Assembly (NCBI GenBank): GCA_940671915.1
Contig: CALNVZ010003433.1
Span: 21,822,627 to 21,886,626, forward strand
From: Paracentrotus lividus
Lineage: Eukaryota; Echinodermata; Echinoidea; Camarodonta; Echinidae
Direction of reading: 5' to 3'
Length of the DNA: 64,000 nucleotides
The translations under genes and the position numbers were made by a program. A model generated the notes under the pieces. That model saw nothing but the letters and a program-made list of their open reading frames with translations. It was not told the origin of the DNA and did not search any database. Shown here piece after piece: positions 38,901-44,349 of the stretch. Positions within the stretch are counted from its first letter, which is position 1; each line of letters opens with the position of its first letter.

Positions 38901-39393
38901 GAGATCTCAGAAGGGGATTAGTGGAATTCACCCCACCACCCCTTTGTCTATAAACCTTCAGTTTGAATACATTTGCAATCTGCTCTGTTGTCAGGACTCT
39001 CAATGGACAAATTTTCCCCCCAAAATAATGGCAGTGCCCATGTGTAGTTGGAGATTGCTATATATTGACTCATCCATGGAATGCTTTCCCTACGGCTTCT
39101 TGTGGAGAAAAAAAAAATGCTGCAGAATATAAAGCAGATTTGATTTTGGGATTAGTATAATAAGGTAATCTATTATGATGTAGTAATTACATGTGTTTTT
39201 AATTCATTTTTTCATGTTACATGCAGTTGATTAATTTATGATTCTTACTATTAATTTATTTTTTTAGATTGACTTGGTCGAGATCAAGAAGGCATTCCTT
39301 GAGAAATACCAGAAGACTCTTGGCACAATGGTGTCTGGTGATACCAGCGGAGATTATAAGAAACTTCTTCTTGCTATCATTGGACGGGACTAG
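2865..39393 (+). CDS. ANXA7/11-like: Annexin A7/A11-like gene, 15 coding exons, 565 aa
   Basis: Annexins bind acidic membrane phospholipids in a calcium-dependent way. The A7/A11 subgroup adds a long Gly/Tyr/Pro-rich disordered N-terminus that, in ANXA11, supports condensate formation and organelle tethering. Exons joined on + strand: 2865-2951, 3603-3750, 5503-5526, 9768-9980, 10710-10877, 15777-15814, 16037-16190, one of 17106-17200 / 17765-17859 / 25281-25375, 35609-35722, 35976-36066, 36684-36763, 37149-37319, 37806-37881, 38274-38386, 39268-39393. Every junction has AG/GT borders and phases that agree. Residues 1 to about 245 are PGY-rich; 246-565 form four annexin repeats. The calcium loops are G276-M-G-T-D, G348-L-G-T-D, K432-W-G-T-D and G507-A-G-T-D. 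The matching acidic ligand lies 40 residues on in each: E318, D390, E474, D549. All four sites look competent. At 565 residues it is longer than vertebrate A11 (about 505) because of its N-terminus. Seen directly: exons and motifs. Inferred: subgroup and role. Confidence 0.95.
3417..3545. repeat. Degenerate tandem repeat with decoy donor
   Basis: Two copies of a roughly 80-bp unit, each starting CTATCCCTGTACC. The first carries CTGGTGAGTTCAACATTC, nearly the same as the real exon 2 donor and its flank at 3747-3767. Confidence 0.6.
3603..3750 (+). CDS. ANXA7/11-like: Annexin exon 2 (PGY-rich tail)
   Basis: 148 nt between a TTCCACAG acceptor and GTGAGT, phase 0 in and 1 out. It encodes Pro/Gly/Ala/Tyr repeats ([16 protein letters not shown] type) with no charged residues, continuing the disordered tail. 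Confidence 0.92.
3781..5502. other. Annexin intron: repeats, no gene
   Basis: Holds a GAGAC/GTCTC-rich segment (3950-4170) that can pair with itself and a 23-bp tandem repeat at 4459-4571. Nothing else is recognisable. Confidence 0.5.
4459..4571. repeat. 23-bp tandem repeat, five copies
   Basis: The unit GTGTGGTATTACTTTAGATC plus three more bases recurs five times with one or two changes per copy. Near-identity points to recent expansion. Confidence 0.9.
5503..5526 (+). CDS. ANXA7/11-like: Annexin exon 3, 24-nt microexon
   Basis: The bases lie between CCAACAG and GTAAGT. Phase is 1 in and 1 out. Read in frame it gives APGFGGYP, matching the flanking tail. Its phase is the only one that joins exon 2 to exon 4, but exons 2 and 4 could also be joined without it, so it may be optional. 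It is too short for ordinary gene finders. Confidence 0.75.
5990..8125. mobile_element. Foldback-type element with nested inverted repeats
   Basis: The outer segment near 5990-6078 (core TATGGTTCTTGGGGGAA) recurs inverted at 8030-8125. Inside are a second inverted pair (6082-6225 with 6412-6552; core TATGGGGCGCCATGA) and a third (6720-6760 with 7795-7845; core TTGATGACGTCA). The centre is a minisatellite. No transposase is seen. The layered layout resembles foldback elements such as the TU elements known from sea urchin. Edges are approximate. Confidence 0.65.
6895..7680. repeat. 30-bp CT/T-rich minisatellite
   Basis: About 25 copies of a unit around CCTTATGTTATTCATTG followed by TTTTTCTCACTTT, with small length variants. 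Long open frames across it are artefacts of the repeat. It forms the core of the surrounding foldback element. Confidence 0.9.
8126..9553. other. Annexin intron: one small MITE, otherwise nothing
   Basis: AT-rich intron. The only recognisable item is the small inverted-repeat element at 8950-9095, described separately. Confidence 0.4.
8950..9095 (-). mobile_element. Small MITE, copy 1
   Basis: Inverted ends (TTTGCAGTCAATTGCAAA and TTTGCAATTGATTGCAAA) surround a core that is the reverse complement of the element near 41559: CCAATCAAGATCATTGTTGC here, GCAACAAGGATCCTGATTGG there. A non-coding element of about 150 bp. Confidence 0.55.
9554..9725. mobile_element. MITE-like repeat with GTGTTTCACC ends
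   Basis: Begins TTGTGTTTCACAAAG and ends CTTGGTGAAACACAG. The same modules, repeated several times, occur at 27583-28080. It lies just upstream of annexin exon 4. Confidence 0.6.
9768..9980 (+). CDS. ANXA7/11-like: Annexin exon 4 (PGY/Q-rich tail)
   Basis: 213 nt, acceptor CATTTCAG, donor GTGAGT, phase 1 to 1. It encodes Pro/Gly/Gln repeats, including three AGYPGQQ-like units. As a symmetrical exon it could be skipped without changing frame. Confidence 0.92.
10070..10269. mobile_element. 200-bp MITE
   Basis: Ends GGTTTAACCACTTG and CAAGTGGTTAAAACC are inverted copies. The interior has further partial palindromes (CACGTAATATTACGTGG). Non-coding. Confidence 0.65.
10710..10877 (+). CDS. ANXA7/11-like: Annexin exon 5 (Ala/Pro/Tyr-rich tail)
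   Basis: 168 nt, acceptor CACTGTTAG, donor GTAAGT, phase 1 to 1. It encodes [17 protein letters not shown] and similar low-complexity sequence ending GAMAVAG. It is the third symmetrical exon in a row. Confidence 0.9.
11215..13630 (-). mobile_element. CR1/Jockey-like LINE remnant, rearranged
   Basis: Minus-strand peptides match the C-terminus of non-LTR reverse transcriptases: [13 protein letters not shown] with HPELTKQQ and [12 protein letters not shown] (13007-13279), and [21 protein letters not shown] (13435-13626). On the minus strand their order is opposite to that in an intact element, so they are rearranged or come from two copies. A 3' tail-like GATTCAGATTCATTTTATTC lies near 11218. 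Clade assignment is a judgement from short peptides. Confidence 0.65.
11632..12520. repeat. 405-bp tandem duplication
   Basis: Two nearly identical units start at 11632 and 12037 (GAAATTTCATAT...), and a third partial copy starts at 12440. Units differ by a handful of substitutions. No open frame spans them; they may derive from the 3' part of the surrounding LINE. Confidence 0.9.
13740..14150 (-). mobile_element. LINE or SINE 3' end, minus strand
   Basis: The start AAGTTTAAGTTTAAGTTTTA looks like the repeated tail of a retroposon in reverse orientation. It is followed by non-coding sequence up to a purine-rich tract near 14140. Family not identified. Confidence 0.4.
14533..14945. mobile_element. 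MITE with 45-bp inverted ends, TA-flanked
   Basis: TAAAGGCGGGCTCACACC at the left end is mirrored by TGTGAGCCCGCCTTTA at the right; about 45 bp pair, including the core GCGACTTGCTGCGGTGCGAT. TA at both borders suits a Tc1/mariner-type target. No coding capacity. Confidence 0.85.
14946..15776. other. Annexin intron: nothing recognised
   Basis: AT-rich intron sequence with several TACATGTA-like motifs and no gene, repeat or element I can name. Confidence 0.4.
15777..15814 (+). CDS. ANXA7/11-like: Annexin exon 6 (tail-to-core linker)
   Basis: 38 nt, acceptor TTTCTCAG, donor GTAAGA, phase 1 to 0. It encodes [13 protein letters not shown], where the composition changes from neutral repeats to a charged linker before the annexin core. 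Confidence 0.85.
16037..16190 (+). CDS. ANXA7/11-like: Annexin exon 7 (start of core, helix A of repeat I)
   Basis: 154 nt, acceptor ATGCAG, donor GTATGT, phase 0 to 1. It contains the conserved A7/A11 segment around THGTVKP, then helix A ([13 protein letters not shown]). The last glycine of the calcium loop is split with whichever exon 8 variant follows. Confidence 0.93.
16191..17105. other. Annexin intron: CT tract and LINE tail scrap
   Basis: Starts with a CT-rich tract (16202-16250). A scrap near 16768-16812 (CACTTTTATATAGCGCATAT) matches the 3' tails of the L2-like LINEs at 55215 and 58435. Confidence 0.45.
17106..17200 (+). CDS. ANXA7/11-like: Annexin exon 8a (variant of repeat I, helices B-C)
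   Basis: 95 nt, acceptor TTTAATCAG, donor GTAAAG, phase 1 to 0. It encodes [20 protein letters not shown] and ends FKTMYGK. It finishes the AB calcium loop and runs through helices B and C of repeat I. It has the best donor of the three variants. Two further exons of identical length and phase follow. Confidence 0.92.
17230..17600. repeat. About 111-bp tandem repeat between exons 8a and 8b
   Basis: Three or more units start near 17230, 17342 and 17453, each with CCACTGGCATGCTTGTGAAC-like and CATTTACAGCAC-like segments. The second segment looks like a splice acceptor in every unit. No unit carries an annexin-like exon. Confidence 0.75.
17765..17859 (+). CDS. ANXA7/11-like: Annexin exon 8b (alternative variant of repeat I)
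   Basis: 95 nt, acceptor ATTCGTCAG, donor GTAGCA, phase 1 to 0. It encodes [20 protein letters not shown] and ends FKTMYGK, differing from 8a at eight residues. Joining 8a to 8b would shift the reading frame, so it must be used instead of 8a or 8c. Open frame, splice sites and family-consensus residues all argue that it is functional. Confidence 0.88.
18035..18245 (+). mobile_element. SINE-like copy with tRNA-related head
   Basis: A head near 18045-18095 ends in TCTGGGTTTGAGACTC, close to a tRNA B box. The body contains TCCCTTGGATAGGACATCAA, a sequence type common in marine-invertebrate SINEs. A degraded copy. Confidence 0.5.
18352..19990 (-). mobile_element. Inverted partial copy of the DIRS-like element (fossil)
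   Basis: Matches the terminal repeat and leader of the element at 28615-35150 in reverse, as part of the left palindrome arm. Fragment only; no enzyme domain present. Confidence 0.75.
24536..24776. repeat. AGG-rich low-complexity tract
   Basis: About 240 bp of GGA/GAGG repeats abutting the gap. The opposite side of the gap begins with the reverse complement of the sequence just before this tract (GAGGAGTACGAGGGGAGGA). Confidence 0.9.
24779..24803. other. Assembly gap of 25 N
   Basis: Exactly 25 unknown bases at the centre of the palindrome. A fixed-size placeholder is typical of automatic gap filling. Confidence 0.99.
25281..25375 (+). CDS. ANXA7/11-like: Annexin exon 8c (alternative variant of repeat I)
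   Basis: 95 nt, acceptor TGTTGTTCAG, donor GTAGTT, phase 1 to 0. It encodes [20 protein letters not shown] and ends FKTMYGK. Its last 56 nt are identical to 8b, while the first 39 nt differ. It lies in the right arm of the large palindrome; the mirror position in the left arm lacks it. The intron just downstream also resembles that of 8b. Confidence 0.87.
25804..26032. mobile_element. 229-bp MITE with 23-bp inverted ends
   Basis: Starts CTACAGTCACACAGACACTT and ends AAGTGTCTGTGTGACTGTAG, perfect inverted copies over 23 bp. The mirrored copy in the left arm (about 22657-22912) keeps one end exactly. Non-coding. Confidence 0.85.
27583..28080. repeat. Cluster of GTGTTTCACCAAGTCGTTC modules
   Basis: Several head-to-head and tandem copies of a module combining GGTGTTTCACCAA, TCGTTCTTGAAGTTA and GAACGACTTGGTGAAACACC. 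It is related to the single element at 9554-9725 and mirrored at 20560-20960. Confidence 0.65.
28615..35150 (+). mobile_element. DIRS-like tyrosine-recombinase retroelement (fossil)
   Basis: About 6.5 kb, sense on the + strand, within the annexin intron between exons 8c and 9. Parts in order: left inverted terminal repeat (about 28640-28830), a GC-rich leader and gag-like region (to about 31700), reverse transcriptase (about 31850-32580), RNase H (about 32930-33600), tyrosine recombinase (about 33800-34450), internal complementary region (about 34768-34870) and right inverted terminal repeat (about 34925-35105). No target duplication is seen, as expected for this class. The structure is complete but the coding part is broken in several places. 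The near-identical terminal repeats suggest a fairly young insertion. Confidence 0.88.
34768..34870. repeat. Internal complementary region of the DIRS-like element
   Basis: Made of two joined pieces: one is the reverse complement of the element's left end, the other of its right end (TAATTTTATTATTTACGATA region). This is the layout known for DIRS-1, where the region templates circle formation. It marks the element's ends near 28615 and 35150. Confidence 0.8.
35151..35608. other. Annexin intron: nothing recognised
   Basis: AT-rich sequence between the end of the DIRS-like element and exon 9, with no element or exon visible. Confidence 0.4.
35609..35722 (+). CDS. ANXA7/11-like: Annexin exon 9 (repeat I end, repeat II start)
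   Basis: 114 nt, acceptor TTTGGCAG, donor GTAAGA, phase 0 to 0. It encodes [20 protein letters not shown], holding E318, the bidentate calcium ligand of repeat I, then AINKAIK at the start of repeat II. It directly follows any of the three exon 8 variants. Confidence 0.95.
35976..36066 (+). CDS. ANXA7/11-like: Annexin exon 10 (repeat II calcium loop)
   Basis: 91 nt, acceptor TTTGCTAG, donor GTAAGT, phase 0 to 1. It encodes [20 protein letters not shown] and onward to EEYKR. Confidence 0.95.
36150..36440. repeat. Degenerate duplication in annexin intron 11
   Basis: Segments reading CAAACTCCTGCGATTTGTTG and TTCTGCTCCCTGCTTTGGAT each occur twice, about 160-200 bp apart. No exon features. Confidence 0.6.
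36684..36763 (+). CDS. ANXA7/11-like: Annexin exon 11 (repeat II, GDTSG)
   Basis: 80 nt, acceptor CTCTGCAG, donor GTGACC, phase 1 to 0. It encodes [21 protein letters not shown]390 in GDTSG is the acidic ligand of the repeat II calcium site. Confidence 0.94.
37149..37319 (+). CDS. ANXA7/11-like: Annexin exon 12 (linker and repeat III)
   Basis: 171 nt, acceptor CTGAAG, donor GTAAGT, phase 0 to 0. It encodes [15 protein letters not shown], the usual inter-repeat linker, then [20 protein letters not shown]. The KWGTDE loop is characteristic of annexin repeat III. Confidence 0.95.
37806..37881 (+). CDS. ANXA7/11-like: Annexin exon 13 (repeat III end)
   Basis: 76 nt, acceptor GTTTAG, donor GTATGT, phase 0 to 1. 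It encodes [21 protein letters not shown]474 is the repeat III acidic calcium ligand. Confidence 0.93.
38274..38386 (+). CDS. ANXA7/11-like: Annexin exon 14 (repeat IV calcium loop)
   Basis: 113 nt, acceptor CTTACAG, donor GTATGA, phase 1 to 0. It encodes [20 protein letters not shown] and ends VVVTRSE, a textbook repeat IV start. A CT-rich tract precedes the acceptor. Confidence 0.95.
38580..38790. repeat. Degenerate duplication in annexin intron 14
   Basis: CATTCCAATCGCCTTGTGTA at 38593 is repeated as CATTCCCATTGCCTTGTGTA-like sequence near 38745, each followed by a CAGATCTG motif. An old tandem duplication. Confidence 0.5.
39268..39393 (+). CDS. ANXA7/11-like: Annexin exon 15 (C-terminus and stop)
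   Basis: Acceptor TTTTTTAG, 41 codons and TAG at 39391-39393. It encodes [18 protein letters not shown], then [20 protein letters not shown]549 completes the repeat IV calcium site, and the ending matches annexin C-termini. Confidence 0.95.
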   Translation: MDLVEIKKAFLEKYQKTLGTMVSGDTSGDYKKLLLAIIGRD

Positions 39394-40145
39394 AACCTGT
39401 TGCAGGACTACCTTGGTTCTTGGTCGTGATCAGAGGACAGACAAAGCATACATGGACTAGATTTCATACAGAGTTGAGACAGAATCTAAACAATCACAAA
39501 AAGTTGAGATAGATTGAAAACAATCACAATGAGTATAGATAGATTTAAACCAATCACAAAAATTTGAGATAGATTGAAACCAACCACAACTGTAAATCGA
39601 TACTAATCGCAAATGTTTATATGGCAGGTTCCCGGTATCGATCAGGATTTATCCTGGGAATAGGAGCATGACAAGTTTGAGGTTATAATCAACTTGCTCT
39701 GTATCAAGATAATATCAATATCTGTCTAGTTACTGCATATTATAACAGTGCCCCTCCTTTCTATCCTCATTCATGTTAACATAGAAACTAGATTTTGAAT
39801 GATTGTAAAAGTGATCTTTACCATTCTGTAAATCCTAGTTTTTAAAATAGAAGTAAATTGTTTTGAAATGATAGAAATATTTATGGCCCAATTCTTCTGT
39901 GATTATTGTATTAATGTCTAAATATTTATCATGCATATGTATCATGCTTGAGGGACACACAACTGAAGTCTGCTAGGAATTTATTTAAGTAACAACAAAT
40001 TGTTTAACAAAATTATGCTTGTAATATTTGGATATAAGGCATATTCACGTATAACTATTAAAAATGAACTGCCTTATATTGATTTTATCAATAAATCAAT
40101 ATGTTTTAAAGTTAATCATCATATGTAATTTCTTGGGGTAATAAA
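39394..40145 (+). other. Annexin 3' UTR with candidate poly(A) signals
   Basis: AT-rich sequence follows the stop. AATAAA hexamers at 40090-40095 and 40140-40145 are the first plausible cleavage signals; another lies at 40934-40939, so the UTR may be longer. The true end cannot be set from sequence alone. Confidence 0.5.
39463..39600. repeat. Short tandem repeat in the annexin 3' UTR
   Basis: About four degenerate copies of a 30-35-bp unit built from GTTGAGATAGATTGAAA and CAATCACAA lie about 70 nt after the stop codon, so they should be transcribed. Confidence 0.75.
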
Positions 40146-43100
40146 CATATAGTGTCCAACCTCATTGGAAGAAATATGAATAATTTTTGTTTTCTTAACC
40201 CATTGTCTGCTGGATCTTGGTCATCATTGTATTAAGTCTTTTGGAAAGGGATATTCCGGTAGTCAATGGGTTAAGAGCAGAATGAAATACATTACATCTC
40301 ATTGCTTTCATTTTGTTTTTCATTTTTTCTTAAGAATTTTTTTTGACATTATCTAGTCAATGTTTTGTTGTAGTCATCCATTGTACGTTTTCTCATAATC
40401 ATTCATGTATTGAATGTATTGAATGTGAGCCTAAAATTTAAAATGTTGGATATTTAGTATAAAATTTTATACTTTGGGATAAGAGATCTTTAAACAGTGG
40501 TATGAGATTATTATAAAAATGAAAAATATTATGCATCACATAGAAGATGGGTAGTTTTTCTTTTTGTTTCTGTTATAAAATTAGTTGTCTTTTCCAAAGT
40601 CTTTCATGATTGACACTCAAAAGTTTTCTAATTTGGCTCAGTGAAAAAATGTCCATGTTGATGGGATAACATTAGTACCTGAATCAGAATGATAAGAATT
40701 AGTGTGTGTAAGGCCTGTAAGAACTGATTGGCTATGTAAGATGTATGTGATTTAAAAAAAATTCTAGAAGGAATATATAATGTATCTCTTTTACATGTTG
40801 ATGATTTAGTCTAAAGCTCTTGCCTAATTATTCTCTACTTTGAAAGCACTACAGGAAAATCTAAGAGTATAGATTTTATATAATTTTTATCTAAGTTTTG
40901 AATCAAATTCATGTGAAAAACAAATGAGAATGGAATAAAAATATAAGTTGTGATTGAATACACATTCTGTATATTTACATTTATTCATATAAAATGTATA
41001 TAACAATCATTCATTATACCTGTAATTGCCTTATAGTTTATCAATATTTCTGTGATTATTCCTTATGATTTTATATAGCTTATATTCAGTGATGTTGTCG
41101 GTACATGTATATGATCGGGGATAGGATAAAGATGGATGAATATGCCATCCTTTAGATACATCAGTTGGGTGTTTGTGAGTGAATGTATGATGCTGAAGTG
41201 TAGCTTTCGTAGATATGAACATATCTTTTGAATGATGCATAGGCATAGTATCTGGAAAAAAAAAAAAAAAAATGTGTGCTGCACAATACATATCAGCAGA
41301 AAGAGAGCAAAAAAATACCAACAAATATGAATTGATATCTGATAAATGTTTTAGGAATAAAATAATGAGAATATGATTTTTGATAATTTGAGGATAAAAA
41401 CATGATTCATTTAGATCTAGAAAGCTGAACAGGAACAATAAAAAGTTCGCAAGTTGGTCTTAGTAGATCTTTCATTTTCATTGGTGTGACAATATTCATC
41501 ATGTATCCTTGCTATGAAATGTTTCCAATTGAATTATGCAAAGAGATATCTGCCTCCTGTAACATAACTAGTCATAACTTATTACAAATTTGAAACAATC
41601 ATTCTGATTGGTGCAGAGTGATGAACCTTTCATGCAAGATGCGCATGCAACAAGGATCCTGATTGGCTACTATCAATTTGTAATTGTTTATAACTCTTTG
41701 TATTACATGGTTTTGATCAAGATTGAATGTACCTAATTGTAGTAAAGATATTGTTATTTCTACATTTTGCAATCAATCTGGCTGTAGTACTGCATGTGTC
41801 TAGTAAACATGAATACAGGTATAGGAATAAACCAATACACAGCAGTTGAGCTTGTTCCTGTGAAAGCGGCTCATTTGGTTTACGTGTTAGAAATACAGTA
41901 GTATTATTGTCGGGGAGAACTAGAAAACAGTGTAAATTAGCACACAACTCAATGGACTGAACATAATGACAAACAAATTTGGGCCAGTTATTATTTTGAA
42001 ATATCCAGGAATGATTTGTTCATTACCTCGGCTTTGATTAAATTCATATCATAGATTCTTGGAAAATACATTTATTCGATTTTGCTGGACTGTTATATTA
42101 GAGCATGATGTTATGTTATTTGTTGATCTTATTCTCTGCTTAAATGTTTACTTTGCTCATTGTATTTGTTTCATTAATGAACTTAATTTGAGTGATTTTC
42201 AATATATTTTACTAATTTCTCGTATGCTTATAAAAAGAAAAGAAAGTACATATCAAATGGAGTTTGGTGCCAAAGAATAGCATGTCATAAGCTTCATGAG
42301 CCTAGTTTGTTCAAATGTGTTCTGTAAATCAATGTTAATTTGTGTTGGTTAGGCTGTACGCTTGATTATTAATTATCAGTTTTGAATATTGTTTATTTGC
42401 CGACATGACATCTGTGATATTATTTATATATATATTCCCAACTTTTGCTTTGTTACAGTTATTTTTTATTATAGCCATTGCAAGTAAGATAAATGTACAT
42501 GTATATTTCCTATAATATAATTTTTATGATTCTAACATGGACATATTTATAGTGGAACCTTTGAACTTTGAAGCGATTCAAACTCGTCTAATCTCCTAAA
42601 TCGTAGTACTAGAAGAAAATTCATACCTAATTCTATTTTATGTCAAAATGTCTTTTCCAGTTGTGATGATGTGCCTAGTAAATGTGTGTTAGAGGGATGT
42701 GTGATCATCATGAATGTTGATATTTAAAGAGTGTTTAATGGAGTAAATATATAGCAGCTGTCCCGTAGAAAATAATAAAAACCCATCCGGCACAACTAAA
42801 CTTGATTTGGTGAATTTGTCTGGTATTGTATAGTCTCTTGCTTGAAAACTTAGATGAATATGTATACGTTGCTGTTACACTTCATTATTGAGGATAGGGG
42901 TGTGGGTTGGCACAATTTGGATTTCACAATTAAATTCAAGTAAACTCGGACTATCTCGCTTGACTTCAAGTCACTTAACTCAATCTCCATGCCTAGTATT
43001 TGTAACAATTTAGAATCTTTTGCCGAACCGCCCTCAATCGGAAAAGTTCGGAATCGATCGGCTTCCTACTTTGGCAAAGTGTGATGACAGGGTGTAAAAC

Positions 43101-43970
43101 AATATGGAAAGGTAGCGAGAGGCCTGCCTGCCCCGGCATCTCTAGTGTTGATAAATTATTAGAAACATTTACGACTGCGTCCCTCCATATTTTTTTCTTT
43201 TCAAAATTTGCCGCCGCCATCCCCCTAACTCTACGATTGATACTTGGCCCGTCAGCCTAATGCCAACCCTTTAAAAATGTTAAGGCCCTTTTGGCATGAG
43301 GCCGATACAGAATCGTATATCTATAACATACAGTAACCTTCGATTGAAACCGTTTGCCATCACAGATCCCCTTATCGACAAGAGGCACCATACAAATTTA
43401 AATTGCCTGCAACAGTTATTAAGGCCGCCAATCATAATTATTGAACTTTGGATATTATAGTGAGGTGTATCTGAGTGCATATTTACACCAAATAATCACG
43501 TCGCGTTATTCAAAGATTATTTTGATATTCCATAGATCAAACCTTTCGAAACATCGCTGGGGTGGGGGGGGGGGGTGGTAGGGTATGTCATTCCATCATT
43601 ATGTATTTTGTGCTCTTCTATGGCTTTCAAGTGAAAATGTAATATATGACATAAAGGTTGCACGTCTTCCCTCAGATTTTTTTTTTCTTCACTTTCATTT
43701 TGTTTCTCTGTTGTATCTCTTTTCCATTTCTTTTGTGTGCGATCGAGGCCGAGTTCTGGATCATTATGCCTCTTTCGTATAAATTTGTACCAACGTAGCT
43801 AGGTAGACTGTCGATACTACCTTAATGTGAGGTCAAGTTTAAAATAATGACAAGGGCAAACTGATATTTGGACTTTGAAATATGTTCATGTACTAAAACA
43901 AAATTGACAAATGGTCTAGACTAAATGTTCATAGCACTGAACCGATTGCGCACTGGCATATTGACACGAA
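40146..43970. other. Intergenic region between annexin and FMO
   Basis: Mostly AT-rich. It holds further AATAAA hexamers (40934, 42773), a poly(A)-like run near 41259, the small MITE at 41559-41706 and a G tract near 43560. No convincing exon on either strand. Confidence 0.45.
41559..41706 (+). mobile_element. Small MITE, copy 2
   Basis: Degenerate inverted ends (GTAACATAACTAGTCATAAC and TTATAACTCTTTGTATTAC) flank a core with GCGCATGCAACAAGGATC, the reverse complement of the core at 8950-9095. Confidence 0.55.
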
Positions 43971-44070
43971 AGTTTTGAGAGAGAGGAGTACCGTATCAAT
44001 ATTTGACCTGTCTGAATTTCGTGCAAAGGTGGTCTTATGTCGTAGCTGTGTTGGGCACGACATCATCATC

Positions 44071-44349
44071 ATGGCGAAACGAGCAACAACGAAAAGAGTT
44101 GCAGTAATCGGAGCAGGTCCCTGTGGTCTGACTGCTATCAAGACATGCCTGGAAGAGGGTCTCGAACCCGTGTGCTTCGAGAAGACACACACTGTAGGTG
44201 GTTTGTGGTTCTACCGGGAAGACAGGACGGAACTCTCCTGCGTGTTTCGATCAACTATCATCAACACCAGCAAAGAGACCATGTGCTTCAGTGACTACCC
44301 CATCCCAGACGATTGGCCAAACTTTCTGCACAACAGGAAAGTTCTTGAG
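44071..44349 (+). CDS. FMO: FMO exon 1 (FAD-binding motif)
   Basis: Codons 1-93, donor GTGAGC, phase 0. Contains KRVAVIGAGPCGLTAIKTCL and the FMO-typical TVGGLWFYRED and SDYPIPDDWPNF. Confidence 0.95.

Noticed and set aside
42059-42280. 73-codon hydrophobic open frame
   Set aside because: AT-rich intergenic sequence gives Phe/Ile/Leu-rich frames by chance; no support.
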